From: Dermacentor variabilis
Taxonomy: Eukaryota; Arthropoda; Arachnida; Ixodida; Ixodidae
Assembly (NCBI RefSeq): GCF_050947875.1
Contig: NW_027460291.1
Coordinates: 28,767,589 to 28,831,588, forward strand
Direction of reading: 5' to 3'
Length of the DNA: 64,000 bases
The notes beneath the pieces are model-generated. The model was not told where the DNA came from. It did not search any database and saw nothing but the letters and a program-made list of their open reading frames with translations. The translations under genes were made by a program, and so were the position numbers. This document shows positions 24,240 to 35,097 of the stretch, one piece after another (within the stretch, counting starts at the first letter, position 1; the number at the start of each line of letters is the position of its first letter).

Positions 24240-24760
24240 CCCCGCAGGGGCGTCTGCGCAAGCAGGCGTTTGGTGTGTTGCGACACCACGTACCCGAGCA
24301 CACGAGGGTTGGACCCTCCCGTGTGTAGCCGTGCGCGGCTTAGCCGTGTCTGGGGAAAAGGGGATCCTGGGGGTTGAGCCGATGCTGGGTGTTCGGACCT
24401 TTAAGGCCTCCCGGCGGAGGCAACACACTTCTTCGGCCTCGGCTTCACATAGACGGCACTTCCAGACTGACCCACCTGGAGGAAATCGGCAGTCGCCTTT
24501 TCCTGTCTTTCTCTTCCTACAACCTTCGTCTTTCCCTTACTTTCCACCTTTCCTGTCTCCTTCTCTCTTCTATTTACTTCCTTCTTCTTGGCGGCAAGGG
24601 CTAACCTTGTGTGAGTAGCCAACCTTGGTTATGTCATATTGGGTTATAGTGGCAACGTACAGCTGGCGTTTCAGGCCCTGTTTTTCAGGCCCTGCAGCGT
24701 CCCCTTGTTGGACTCCATGGTGGGTGGCTGGCGTTGCTGCCGAAAACTACACGTCCACAC

Positions 24761-26056
24761 ATGGCTACTTCCTTCCCTTCACTACCTGATCGCCCTCAGA
24801 AAAGAGGGCGCACCGATGAAGTCTTTCAATTTTTTGGCCGCCAAAAAGAATCGTTCCCGCGTTTCCATGTTATCCATTCTGCAAAACCAGATAAACCAGT
24901 AAGAACTATCTCACCCTTCCTTGTTTCGAAGTCATTGACTGAAGCCTTTGGTCCTGGATATAAGGCGTCGAGGATGGCAAGCGGGGATCTCCTCTTGGAG
25001 CTCCGCGATCAAAAACAATATGAAAAATTGTCAACACTAGTGTCATTTGGGGAAACCCAGATAATTATAACCCCGCACCGCACGATGAACACCACCCGTG
25101 GTGTTGTCTCTGACGATGACTTGATGGAGCTCACTGAGGCTGAACTCTTGGAGGGCTTCAGTGACCAGAATGTTATAAATGTTAAACGAATTAAGATGAG
25201 GCGAGATGGAAAAGAGATCAAGACGAAACACCTGATACTCACTTTTGGCTCAAGTGTCCTTCCCGAGTCCATCGAGGCTGGTTATATCAAACTTCGTGTT
25301 CGACCATACGTTCCCAATCCTCTCAGATGCTTTAAGTGCCAACGTTTCGGCCACAGTTCACAGAACTGTCGAGGCCGGCTGACTTGTGCCAAGTGCAGTG
25401 ACAATGAACATTCCTCCGAAACGTGCCAGAACACCCCACACTGTGTCAACTGTGATGGCGAGCATGCCGCATACTCGCGCGCCTGCCCGTCCTGGAAAAA
25501 AGAAAAAGAAATTGTGACCATAAAAGTAAAAGAAAATATCACTTTCAAAGAGGCACGGAGGCGGGTGTCATACCTGTCTAAGAGCAGCTTTGCCGATGTG
25601 GCGCGTAAGGGGGCAGCGTCACAACGGCCTCCGGCGGCTGTCCGACCCACAAGCAGTGAGTCGGCAGTTACGCCATCTGCCCCCGCGGCGGTCGCAGCTA
25701 GCGCTGCTCCGTCAACAGAGCAGGGGGGACCATCGACCCCGAAGGTGGGCGCAGCAGAGGGTGCCCCAATCTCCCCAGCCCCTCCCAGCGCTGGCAACTG
25801 CCGGCGCAGCCAAATCCCGCAGGGTGCCCCATCGACCTCCGGGCTGGTGGGCGCAGGGGTCTTGCCCTCCAAGGCGGGACCCTCTCTAGTAACTTCTTGC
25901 TTGCAAGAGCACGTGTCCGGCGCCTCACAAGAGGCAATGGACACTACACCTATTCCCAAGGCGCACCAAGCGCCTAAGGAGCGGCGAGGCTCACTCGAAC
26001 GCTCCAGAAAGGGCAGAACTCCTGTTACAGGGCCTCGAAAGAGCTCTGTAACCTAA
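24761..26056 (+). CDS. LINE ORF1: gag-like protein with three CCHC zinc knuckles
   Basis: The protein binds the element's RNA and forms the ribonucleoprotein particle. I start it at the ATG at 24761 (M-A-T-S-F-P-S-L-P); an in-frame ATG at 24734 would add nine residues. The centre has three knuckles in a row: C-F-K-C-Q-R-F-G-H-S-S-Q-N-C, C-A-K-C-S-D-N-E-H-S-S-E-T-C and C-V-N-C-D-G-E-H followed six residues later by C. The region before them holds a likely RNA-recognition-type fold. The C-terminal 150 residues are rich in alanine, proline and serine and probably disordered. The stop at 26054 lies 44 bases before the ORF2 start. Confidence 0.88.
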   Translation: MATSFPSLPDRPQKRGRTDEVFQFFGRQKESFPRFHVIHSAKPDKPVRTISPFLVSKSLTEAFGPGYKASRMASGDLLLELRDQKQYEKLSTLVSFGETQIIITPHRTMNTTRGVVSDDDLMELTEAELLEGFSDQNVINVKRIKMRRDGKEIKTKHLILTFGSSVLPESIEAGYIKLRVRPYVPNPLRCFKCQRFGHSSQNCRGRLTCAKCSDNEHSSETCQNTPHCVNCDGEHAAYSRACPSWKKEKEIVTIKVKENITFKEARRRVSYLSKSSFADVARKGAASQRPPAAVRPTSSESAVTPSAPAAVAASAAPSTEQGGPSTPKVGAAEGAPISPAPPSAGNCRRSQIPQGAPSTSGLVGAGVLPSKAGPSLVTSCLQEHVSGASQEAMDTTPIPKAHQAPKERRGSLERSRKGRTPVTGPRKSSVT

Positions 26057-26100
26057 GGCATCACCTGTTTCCATACACACAGCACTTATTAACCTTCAAT

Positions 26101-29100
26101 ATGGATACACAAATTATTCAATGGAACGTTAGAGGTCTTCTTAGGAACCTTGATGACGTACAAGAACTCATACACAAACACAATCCAAAAGTGCTGTGTT
26201 TACAGGAAACACACCTAAAATCAAAACATACAAACTTTCTCCGACAGTACATAACTTATCGCAAAGATCGCGATGATGCTGTCGCATCGTCGGGCGGTGT
26301 TGCCATTGTTATTCAGAAAGGCATAGCGTGTCAACGTTTGCAGCTACAAACGCCCCTTGAAGCAGTGGCGGTTCGTGCTGTTCTCCAAAACAAACTTATC
26401 ACTGTGTGCTCGCTCTATATACCCCCACATTACAAATTAACTAAGTATGAATTTCAGTCCTTCACAGACGAATTGCCAGAACCTTATATTGTTCTTGGCG
26501 ATTTCAATGCACACAACTACCTGTGGGGCGACCCTCGTATAGATGCGCGAGGACGACTTGTTGAACAGTTCCTTCTCTCTTCTGGTGCGTGCCTGTTGAA
26601 TAAGAAGGAACACACATATTACTCTCTTGCAAACAGAACATATTCTTCAATAGATCTTAGCCTAGTTTCCCCGTCACTACTGTCTGAATTTGAATGGGAA
26701 GTTAACAACAATCCTTACGGAAGTGACCACTTCCCCATACTACTAAGATCACCTAAAGATATCGAATATCCACCACAGGCTCCTAGGTGGAAGGTTGACA
26801 CAGCTGACTGGGAGAAATTCCGCACCCTAACTAGTATATCATGGGATGACATGTCCTCGTTAGAAATTGATGCTGCTGTTGAATATTTTACAGCCTTTAT
26901 AATAGATGCCGCATCAAAATGCATATCAGAAATAAATGGCCTGGCATGCAAACGGCGTGTCCCGTGGTGGAACGACGATTGTAGAATCGCTCGTAAAAAA
27001 GAGAACAAAGCGTGGGGGTTGCTACGCGCGTCTCCCACTGCGGAGAATCTTATTAGCTTTAAGAAAGTAAAGTCCCAGGGCAGGCGAACCCGCCGACAGG
27101 CTAAAAGAGAAAGTTGGGAAAAGTTCTTATCAAGTATAAATTCCTATACAGATGAGGCCAAAGTATGGAACAAAGTTAATAGGATAAAAGGGCGACAAAC
27201 ATATTCACTTCCTCTGGTAAACACACAAGGTGAAACACTGAAAGATCAGGCCGACTCACTTGGGGAGCATTTCGAGAGCGTGTCGAGCTCAACCCATTAT
27301 TCTCAGTCCTTTCTCAAATATAAACAGATAGAAGAATGTAAGCCAATAATTAGGAACTCCAGACAGAATGAACCCTATAACCGGCCTTTCAGTATTGCCG
27401 AGTTGAGAGCTGCCTTGAAGACATGCAAAAGCACTGCACCGGGACCTGACAGAGTCATGTATGATATGATCAGAAACCTACATGCTGACACACAAGTTAC
27501 ACTACTCACACTTTACAACACTATTTTAGCTGCGGGATACCTCCCATCTACATGGAAAGAGGCGATTGTCGTTCCTGTCCTGAAGCACGGAAAAGACCCC
27601 TCCTTGACAGCAAGTTATCGTCCAATAGCTCTTACGAATTGTTTGTGTAAGCTCTTTGAAAAAATGATTAATCACAGACTCATACACTTCCTTGAATTCA
27701 ACAATATACTCGATCCCTATCAGTGTGGCTTCAGACAAGGGCGGTCAACAACAGATCATCTTGTGCGCATTGAAGGACATATTCGCGATGCCTTTGTACA
27801 CAAACAGTATTTCCTCTCCATATTCCTCGATATGGAGAAGGCATATGATACAACATGGCGCTACGGGATCTTGCGAGATTTGTCGGGAATGGGCATCTAT
27901 GGAAATATGTTGAAAATAATTGAAAGCTATTTGTCCAATCGTACCTTCCGTGTAAAAGTCGGCAATGCACTGTCACGTCCCTTTACCCAGGAAACTGGTG
28001 TACCCCAGGGAGGCGTGCTCAGCTGCACTCTCTTTATTGTTAAGATGAACAAACTACGTGCTTCACTACCACCTGCCATCTTTTATTCCGTATACGTAGA
28101 CGATATACAAATAGGCTTCAAATCCTGCAACCTCACAGTATGCGAAAGACAGGTACAGCAGGGCTTAAACAAAGTGTCCAAATGGGCAGACCAAAACGGA
28201 TTTAAGGTCAACCCCCACAAAAGTTCTTGTGTTCTCTTCACAAGAAAGAGAGGCCTGGTCGCAGATCCTTGTGTAGAACTGGGCGGACAACAAATTCCTG
28301 TCAACAAAGAACACAAATTCCTAGGTGTTATTCTTGACTCCAGGCCCACTTTCATTCCTCACTTAAAACATCTTAAAGAAAAATGCCTTAGAACAATGAA
28401 CATACTTAAAGTACTATCCCACACAACGTGGGGTAGCGACAGACAGTGTTTATTGAATATTTACAGGAGCCTAGTTCGATCACGGTTAGATTATGGTGCC
28501 GTAGTATACCACTCTGCCGCACCGAGCGCGCTTAAGATGTTAGATCCCGTACACCATCTGGGTATCCGTCTGGCCACTGGCGCATTTAGGACAAGCCCTG
28601 TCGAAAGCCTGTACGTAGAGTCAAATGAGTGGCCACTCCATCTTCAGCGAACCAACATCAGCTTAACATATTTTCTCAAGGTTCGCTCTAATAAGGAACA
28701 TCCGTGTTTTACAACCATTAACGACTTCACGTGTGAAACACTTTTTAATAACAGACCCTCTATGAGACTTCCTTTCTCACTGCGTGCAAGAGAACTTAGC
28801 AAGGAAATGGATGTCCCAATTCTCGAACAACGCCTAATGCCTCCAGCTAAGCTAGTACCGCCCTGGGAGTGGCAGCTGATAGAGTGTGACACATCCTTTG
28901 TAGAGGTCACTAAACATGCGCCAGAGACACATATCAAAATGCATTTCTTGGAGCTCCAGTACAAGTACTCGTGCACAGAGTTTTACACAGACGCTTCTAA
29001 GTCGCATGACGGGGTGTCCTACGCAGCCATTGGTCCATCCTTCTCGGAATCCGGTGTACTGCACCCTGAAACAAGTATATTTACGGCTGAGGCCCATGCA

Positions 29101-29820
29101 CTATTGTCGGCTGTGAAACATATTAGAAAATCAAATATTCAAAAAACAATTTTATTTACAGACTCCCTAAGCGTCGTGAAAGCCTTGAAGTCACACTGTA
29201 AACAAAGAAACCCCGTAATAATCGAGCTGTATTCCATTCTCTGTAGAGCATACATGTCTAACCAGCATGTCATTATATGCTGGGTGCCCGGGCATAGGGG
29301 CATTGAGGGTAACATTCTAGCAGACCAGATGGCCACATCAATTTCATTGCATACAGTTAATCCTACCGCTTCGGTCCCTGTCACAGACCTGAAGCCTTTT
29401 TTAAGAAGGAAACTGCGAAACCACTGGCAACGTAAGTGGGACGCAGAAGTAAACAACAAACTGCACGTGATAAAGCCACAATTAGGTTCTTGGCCCTCTG
29501 TAACAAAATCACGCCGGACAGATGTCCTATTCTGTCGTCTAAGAATAGGACACACATTTGGCACACACAACTTTTTACTCACCGGAAACGAGCCTCCAAC
29601 CTGTGGTAGATGCGGGGAGAGGCTGACCGTCCTCCACGTCCTCCTGGAGTGCCGGAAAGCCGAATCTGAAAGAAAGAAACATTTTCCCTTAGCATACCAG
29701 CAGCACATCCCCCTTCACCCATTAATGTTACTCGGCCCAGAACCGCTATTTGACACCAACGCAGTCTTAAGTTATCTGAAAGATGTTGTATTGCATGTTG
29801 TTAGTCCCACATGTTCGTAG
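26101..29820 (+). CDS. LINE ORF2: endonuclease, reverse transcriptase and RNase H
   Basis: The 1239-residue polyprotein nicks target DNA and copies the element's RNA at the nick. Residues 1-220 are an apurinic-type endonuclease: Q-W-N (N9), Q-E-T (E36), G-D-F-N (D134, N136) and S-D-H (208-210). The reverse transcriptase spans about 400-760: S-Y-R-P-I-A-L, catalytic D577 in F-L-D-M-E-K-A-Y-D, G-V-P-Q-G-G, and Y-V-D-D (665-668). RNase H follows with D964, E997, D1021 and D1075. The C terminus has a knuckle-like C-G-R-C then H and C. All catalytic residues that I can place are present and there is no internal stop, so it may be functional. Translation of ORF2 downstream of ORF1 probably needs reinitiation. 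Confidence 0.92.
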   Translation: MDTQIIQWNVRGLLRNLDDVQELIHKHNPKVLCLQETHLKSKHTNFLRQYITYRKDRDDAVASSGGVAIVIQKGIACQRLQLQTPLEAVAVRAVLQNKLITVCSLYIPPHYKLTKYEFQSFTDELPEPYIVLGDFNAHNYLWGDPRIDARGRLVEQFLLSSGACLLNKKEHTYYSLANRTYSSIDLSLVSPSLLSEFEWEVNNNPYGSDHFPILLRSPKDIEYPPQAPRWKVDTADWEKFRTLTSISWDDMSSLEIDAAVEYFTAFIIDAASKCISEINGLACKRRVPWWNDDCRIARKKENKAWGLLRASPTAENLISFKKVKSQGRRTRRQAKRESWEKFLSSINSYTDEAKVWNKVNRIKGRQTYSLPLVNTQGETLKDQADSLGEHFESVSSSTHYSQSFLKYKQIEECKPIIRNSRQNEPYNRPFSIAELRAALKTCKSTAPGPDRVMYDMIRNLHADTQVTLLTLYNTILAAGYLPSTWKEAIVVPVLKHGKDPSLTASYRPIALTNCLCKLFEKMINHRLIHFLEFNNILDPYQCGFRQGRSTTDHLVRIEGHIRDAFVHKQYFLSIFLDMEKAYDTTWRYGILRDLSGMGIYGNMLKIIESYLSNRTFRVKVGNALSRPFTQETGVPQGGVLSCTLFIVKMNKLRASLPPAIFYSVYVDDIQIGFKSCNLTVCERQVQQGLNKVSKWADQNGFKVNPHKSSCVLFTRKRGLVADPCVELGGQQIPVNKEHKFLGVILDSRPTFIPHLKHLKEKCLRTMNILKVLSHTTWGSDRQCLLNIYRSLVRSRLDYGAVVYHSAAPSALKMLDPVHHLGIRLATGAFRTSPVESLYVESNEWPLHLQRTNISLTYFLKVRSNKEHPCFTTINDFTCETLFNNRPSMRLPFSLRARELSKEMDVPILEQRLMPPAKLVPPWEWQLIECDTSFVEVTKHAPETHIKMHFLELQYKYSCTEFYTDASKSHDGVSYAAIGPSFSESGVLHPETSIFTAEAHALLSAVKHIRKSNIQKTILFTDSLSVVKALKSHCKQRNPVIIELYSILCRAYMSNQHVIICWVPGHRGIEGNILADQMATSISLHTVNPTASVPVTDLKPFLRRKLRNHWQRKWDAEVNNKLHVIKPQLGSWPSVTKSRRTDVLFCRLRIGHTFGTHNFLLTGNEPPTCGRCGERLTVLHVLLECRKAESERKKHFPLAYQQHIPLHPLMLLGPEPLFDTNAVLSYLKDVVLHVVSPTCS

Positions 29821-30159
29821 CGTCTCCTCTCTTCAGAGGATGGCGCTGTGATAATTCTTCTCATATAGCACTTGCCTCTAGGCCCTTGTGTTTCAAGGGC
29901 TCCGGCGAGGCAACAGTGCTCCAGCTATTTTTACCATCTCATATATTTTCAATTCTATGTCATTCTTTTACGATGGATTTTAATGTTCATAGTATTCGTC
30001 ATTAGTCATCGCCATAATTTTATATCACGTAGATTTTATGCACTTTACAGCAACTATTTTTAGGCCACTTTACAGCCAAGTCACATCTCCATAATACATC
30101 GTCAACATCACCACTTGTCATGGCGCTCTTTGGCCACACCTGGCCCTTGCGCCATTAAA

Positions 30160-30182
30160 CACCACATATCATCATCATCATC
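30160..30182 (+). repeat. ATC-triplet tail of the LINE
   Basis: Repeated 'atc' units end the element and run into the right target duplication. I-group elements usually end in short tandem repeats and not poly-A. Confidence 0.75.
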
Positions 30183-30196
30183 ACCAACCAGAGGCA
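30180..30196. repeat. Right target-site duplication of the I-group LINE
   Basis: Identical 17 bases to 24223-24239. Confidence 0.88.
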
Positions 30197-30688
30197 ATTA
30201 GTTTTTGTGAGTGTCAAAAAAAAGGAAAGCGATGGAAACACATGCATGGCAGCATCCTTCCTATGCATACCCCTATGAGCACTAAACGAGCGAGAAACAA
30301 GTAGTCGCCCTTTGAGCAATTAGTAATGAGATAGCCATCAGTTTTGCAAGCGCAAGAAGCCGAAACCGCCCGTGGAACAAAACCCAAACCGCCGCCTGTC
30401 TGTCTGCCCGCGCACCAATGCATGAGCGGTAGTATATATACATGCGCGAGCAAACTAGCTCTAAAACAAACCATGCAACGAAAACCGAGAGAGGGAGGCG
30501 TGCGAAAAAAATTTTCGAGAAAAATGTTTTGTATTCCCACGAATTGGCAGCGCATGACAGAAAAGAAAAAGTGAGGAAATTGGCACGCTTTTTAAACGTA
30601 CAGACAGCGCCATAAATATACGGCATCGACCATTATTGGACTTGCTCACGGAGCCGTATATTTACGTTATTGACCCTGGAAGGGTCAA

Positions 30689-31436
30689 GGTTCTCATGAG
30701 CGGCCAAAACAAATCTGGCCCCAAACCCAACTTGGACTGATTTATTTTACAGTTTGTCTTTAACTTGACCATGCTTTTCACGGGCGCAACGCATACGCAC
30801 TTTGTGGAAAGGCCATCATGGCAGCAGTGTGCAGTACTCATCGCTGTGCGTTTCGTGGGCCCACAGTCTGCACTCAGCACGTTTCATTCATGCTCACAGT
30901 GTTACACGTGAGTGGGAATGCACTCAGATGTTCTGCAAGCTGAAAGCCACTTTTGGATCTAACAGCGTCTGTGTAATGTTGGAAGTCACCGACGAAGTGG
31001 TCGGATGGGAAGAGCTGACAGTGAATAGAACACTGGCATACCAAGTGGCATGCAAGAAGAGACGAGTTGACAAAAAATGATGACGACTGGTTCTAACAGG
31101 AAGTGAGATTAAGGGAGAGCACAGTGCGTGTTCCTAACCCGAAACTTGACACAATAGTCTGGCTGGTCAACTCATAGTCGATGTGGGACATTCGGGCATT
31201 CAAACGGCATATTGTAATGGGCAAGTGGCAGGGCACGGCGTTCATGCGCAAGTCGCAGTTAAGTGCACTAATGACAGCATGGTGCATGTCCATACAGGCT
31301 GGTTTCCTTCCACGCTGCATTAATATCTGCCTTATCCTGAATTAAAACATGCAGGAAGCATTTCGACGTGCGCAAGGCGCACTGCAGTTTCACAGCCGGG
31401 CGACATGTTTTTGTAGGCTTAGTGTAGTGATCAGGA
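30689..31436 (+). mobile_element. Fragment related to the Tigger remnant at 31961-32143
   Basis: The + strand at 30925-31000 reads M-F-C-K-L-K-A-T-F-G-S-N-S-V-C-V, which closely matches M-F-C-Q-L-K-V-A-F-K-T-N-S-M-C-V on the minus strand near 32143. So this is a second copy of part of the same element in the opposite orientation. No start, catalytic residues or element ends were identified. Confidence 0.45.
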
Positions 31437-33188
31437 CAGTCGATCCCAGATATATCTAACTCATAGGGCATCACGAGATAGTAGTTTGATATATCCATAA
31501 TTTGAAATATAAAATATGCCTATCTGAAGCTTATCTGACATCTCCGCACGTCTCACACAGTTTCTCAAAATCGTGAAAAGTGGGAATTTACCAGTTTGCT
31601 TCTCCAAGGCCATGTTGGACATAAAAAATGTAAACATATTTTTTACACACGAATGTTGCAAGTCGCTCGCGCTGCTGAACAGTCTTTGATACACTGATCG
31701 CAGCACTAACCCTAAAAGCCTGCATACTTCAATTGGGTGCGTGAGCATGGTACGCCTCACGCATGTTCTCAAGATAGGGTAGAAATGGACGCACTACAGA
31801 AGTAAACCAGTCCACTTGTACTACGAATTGTGTACAATGCGCCTGGCTGTGTGTCCGTTACAATACCCAAAATATGCCTTTTAAACGCCCAATCGTCATA
31901 CGTGGGCAATGAGTCGGGCAGACCATTTTGTTGTATTTCTGAACCGACTTCCTGTTGGAACTAGTTGTCCTGACGTCTCGGCCACCCTAGAAATACGCAC
32001 ATCGCTGCGTGCGTGCCAATCAGCGCTTCGATGTCTCGCAGTGCCTTTGATCTCTGCTCTTCCCCGCTGGTTTCTGCGTCGGTGACTACTGACGCTACAC
32101 ACATGCTGTTAGTTTTGAAAGCGACCTTCAGCTGGCAGAACATTTGAATCTATTCCCTCTCATGTGTGAGCAGGAATGAAACGCATTCAGCATGGACCCC
32201 CAAATCACACAGCGATGGGTCTTGCACGTCAGTGTCACAATACAGTAGTCGTTCCGCAAAAGTGTAGATGCGGCGTGCAGTAGTTATTAAATTCAAATTG
32301 TAATGTAGAGATCCATCCAAGAAGGGGTTGGCGTCAGATTTGTTCTTGCCGCTTGCAGAACCCTAAAATGCCGTTCGAGGAAAGCCCTTGTTTACAAGAA
32401 GACAAACCCGGCGGCACAACATGTATCTCCAGTTAAGCATACCACGCCCAGTCCGACTTGGTGACAAGTCGACGCTTTCTTGTGAAATGCGTATCAGACC
32501 AGAAGGCCTTTCGCATTCTTGAGGCAGAGTGGTGATCTGCTCTTGCCAATAACAAACGGCCACAGTTTGCATGAGCCATGGTTCCATATGAGCAGCAAGT
32601 AAAACGGATAGCACCTTGCTCATTTTTCCTCCATAGCATGTACTGCCCTTCAGATTGAATCTGCTGTCTAACAGCATCTGGCAAAATGGTGCCATTTCAA
32701 ATTTGTCAGCATTAAATATTTCCAACGACGTGACAGTGATCACTTATCTGCTAGGAGAAGCACACTTTCAGGGACGGGGTGCTCCACAGCATTCTATATA
32801 TTGATTGTGGCGGTGGCGTGGCGGCATATGCATGGTACATCACAATATCTTTGCATGAGATTTCCAAGGGGATTTTACAGCTGTTTCATATAGACTATAA
32901 TTTTATATATCTGAGTTGGATATATCCAGGATGGACCATATATGAAATACCATTTTGCAGTGTGAGCTACTTCCAACATTTATGTGCAAAAGATGCGTAA
33001 ACTTCGTGCATTTGATGTGGCCTTGGAGAAGGAAATTGGTAAATTCTTGCTTTTCATGGACTTGTGGAACTGTGAGACATGCAGAAGTTTGGAATAAGCT
33101 TCAGATAGGGGTATATTGTATTTCGAATTATGAATATATTGGAACTATTTCACAATTCCCTTCGAGTTCAATATATCGGGGTTGGCTA
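31437..33188 (-). mobile_element. Tigger/pogo element (family C) with decayed transposase
   Basis: The left end 'cagtcgatcccagatatat' and the right end 'atatatcggggttggcta' form an imperfect inverted pair like that of 48294-49279; TA follows on the right. Extended inverted similarity is seen at 31470-31560 against 33075-33150 ('cctatctgaagcttat' and 'ataagcttcagatagg'). The interior on the minus strand carries transposase remnants. Confidence 0.55.
31961..32743 (-). pseudogene. Tigger-type transposase remnant
   Basis: Reading the minus strand from 32743, the frame has I-F-N-A-D, then R-F-N-L-K-G-S-T-C-Y-G-G-K and S-V-L-L-A-A-H-M. This pattern is typical of the DDE domain of Tigger/pogo transposases (usually N-A-D-E-T-G, then K-G, G-G-K-x-S-K and V-L-L-C-A-N). 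The residue after N-A-D is K, not E. A later part at 32143-31961 continues the C-terminal region. Frame changes and stops separate the parts, so it is not functional. Confidence 0.6.
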
Positions 33189-33358
33189 TATCATTTTTAT
33201 GCTTGCTACTTAAACAAGTGACGCCTACGTCTGCTCTGTCTGCCATACCTTGCTTTGTTCTTTAAGCTTTGAGTAAAAGCTGGCGTTATGACCACTTTTA
33301 CTCTGAGTCCCCACCATCGTGTATGGTGTGGCAAAAGTAAACCTATTCTCATTATTGA

Positions 33359-34310
33359 AGGGCCCCTCACCAGGTCTGGCCATTTTGAGCTGACAAGCGC
33401 AGGGCATACATTGTGCGACAACAGTCGTGTCTGCAAAGTATTGCATTGCTACGCACCACATAAAATTTGTGAAATTTCAAACCGAATGCCATTTTTCCTT
33501 CTCCTCGCGGCCGCCAGCGCTCCAAGCCGGACGGTGACGTAGTCGTGCCCCTGTGCCTACGTACTCGTGTCTGCAGTGTGACGTCGCTCGTGCTGACACA
33601 TGACTTCGAGAATTATTCAAGACAACATCTGTTATCTGTGCGATCTGTTGCTTGAATTGACGAATTGAAGTTTAGAGAAATAATAGCACACACTAATGGA
33701 ATGCCTGCGTGTTTTTTATTTTACTTCAAACCGAAGCAAGAGAGATGTACTTTCGCTTCGTCTGCTTGTTCCACCGGTCGTGCGGTCACGTGCGCAGGTG
33801 TCGAAACTAAGCCATTTTCTACAGTGTTCCAGTCTGTGATCATGCTCTGTGATCTGCTTGTTCTGCCTCAGTATTTGTGTAGCACTGAATTATACCGCTA
33901 GTCATGTTTCCTTGTGCACAGCGCGGAAAATCGTGCGCTGCGCGAACGACATGACAGCTCGCGTGCGACGCCGTCGGCGGAAGTGCGTAGCGCCGAAAAA
34001 GAAGCGAGGAGAAAAAAAAATTGAAAGCGGGGCCTGTGTCATAGGCGTCACGCGATGCTCAACGTCCGGTATGGGAGAACGCAGGGAAGGAATTTCGCTT
34101 GCGTAAGCTAGAAGGGGCAAATGGAGAGAGCGTCTTGCTTGGCAATGGAGCCCGCCTGCTGAAATCATGGTTTTGCGACACTGAAATATTTCCATCTCGG
34201 CTATTATTGAGCCTATTTGAAAATTTTTGGCGGCAGAACGCTCCCTAGAGGACACATAACAACTTCCAGCGTATAACCAAAATTTGCTGTGGGGCCTGGT
34301 AAGGGGCACT
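33359..34310. mobile_element. TTAA-type non-autonomous element with AGGGCCCCTCACCAG ends
   Basis: The left end 'agggcccctcaccaggtc' and the reverse-complemented right end 'agtgccccttaccaggcc' are inverted repeats. The flanks are TTGA (33355-33358) and TTAA (34311-34314). It is related in its termini to 11405-11985. No transposase seen. Confidence 0.65.
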
Positions 34311-34528
34311 TTAAGCTAAACTTTGAGTAAGCTAACTAATGTTTTGTGGTTCCTTCATTTTTGGCTTCATTCGAAGCCTACCATGTTTGTACCCAGACAC
34401 AGTGTTAGTTGTTTTGCGAGTGAAAGTTTATTCATAGACAGAAATAAAATAAAAGGATTTTGTGCTACAACTTACTAGAATTGGTCTTTGACTTGAATGA
34501 CCCTGTGAGAACTGTTTATTCTGCACAG

Positions 34529-34594
34529 AGTGTGTTGCGGAGACGCCACCTGGAGGCATTCAAAGCATTGGCCAAGCAGCAGCTGCAATTCGAG
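34529..34594 (+). CDS. DARS2: DARS2 short exon: GAD insertion domain helix
   Basis: The exon encodes 22 codons, phase 0: S-V-L-R-R-R-H-L-E-A-F-K-A-L-A-K-Q-Q-L-Q-F-E. It lines up with the K-Y-L-K-R-K-D-I-E ... F-A-A-D-H-F-N-Q-E helix of human DARS2, which follows the P-E-G-A end of the previous exon. The acceptor is 'attctgcacag' ending at 34528 and the donor is 'gtcagt' at 34595. It is the smallest exon in the window and sits between an 11-kb and a 16-kb intron. Confidence 0.85.
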
Positions 34595-35097
34595 GTCAGT
34601 GCATCAATTTATGTTGTGCACTATGGCTGGCAGCTGTCCTCTACAGAAATTCAGAGTGACTGAGTGGGTCCTGTTGGCAAGTACTGTATTGTGTAATCCT
34701 GCTTAATGCTTGTGATATTTGGCAACGTGGGTAAAATTTCACTTTGATACTAAGTAGGGGTGTGTTAATACCAAATAGTATATTTCAAATCGAATATTGT
34801 ATGGAATGAAGAAAAGAGGCTTAATATCGAATAGACTATTGCACATTAAAAATTATTTTAAAAATTTGTTGCTTTCAAGTTTCGGGCAATGAAATACAGT
34901 GCTGCACATGCTGGGGAGTCCCCTATCCTTGTATAACAAGAATGTGGCAAGCTATCAGTAATTCGGGTGAGAAATTGAGATATAGAGTGCAGCAGTGTAC
35001 CCTTATGAAAGGGAACACCAAATTACTATGCCAGCACTAATTACAGCTCAGTTATTGTATATGAAGGTCTGCAAAATATTTTTTTATCAATGGAACT

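Larger units (their letters stand above)
24240..30179 (+). mobile_element. Full-length I-group non-LTR retrotransposon
   Basis: The element is about 5.9 kb with a 5' untranslated region (24240-24760), ORF1 (24761-26056), ORF2 (26101-29820) and a 3' untranslated region ending in repeated ATC triplets. It is bounded by a perfect 17-bp target duplication, the mark of target-primed reverse transcription. Both frames are open from end to end. The EN-RT-RNase H order and three zinc knuckles in ORF1 place it in the I/Jockey-related group. The perfect duplication and open frames suggest a recent insertion. It lies in the sense direction of the DARS2 intron. Confidence 0.9.
23781..30684. mobile_element. 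TTAA-flanked non-autonomous element split by a full-length LINE
   Basis: The left end 'ccctttaagggtcgattt' follows TTAA at 23777-23780. The right end 'attgaccctggaaggg' is followed by TCAA at 30685-30688. The right part matches the copy at 1-328. Taking out the LINE at 24240-30179 and one target duplication leaves a roughly 0.95-kb element without transposase. Confidence 0.65.
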
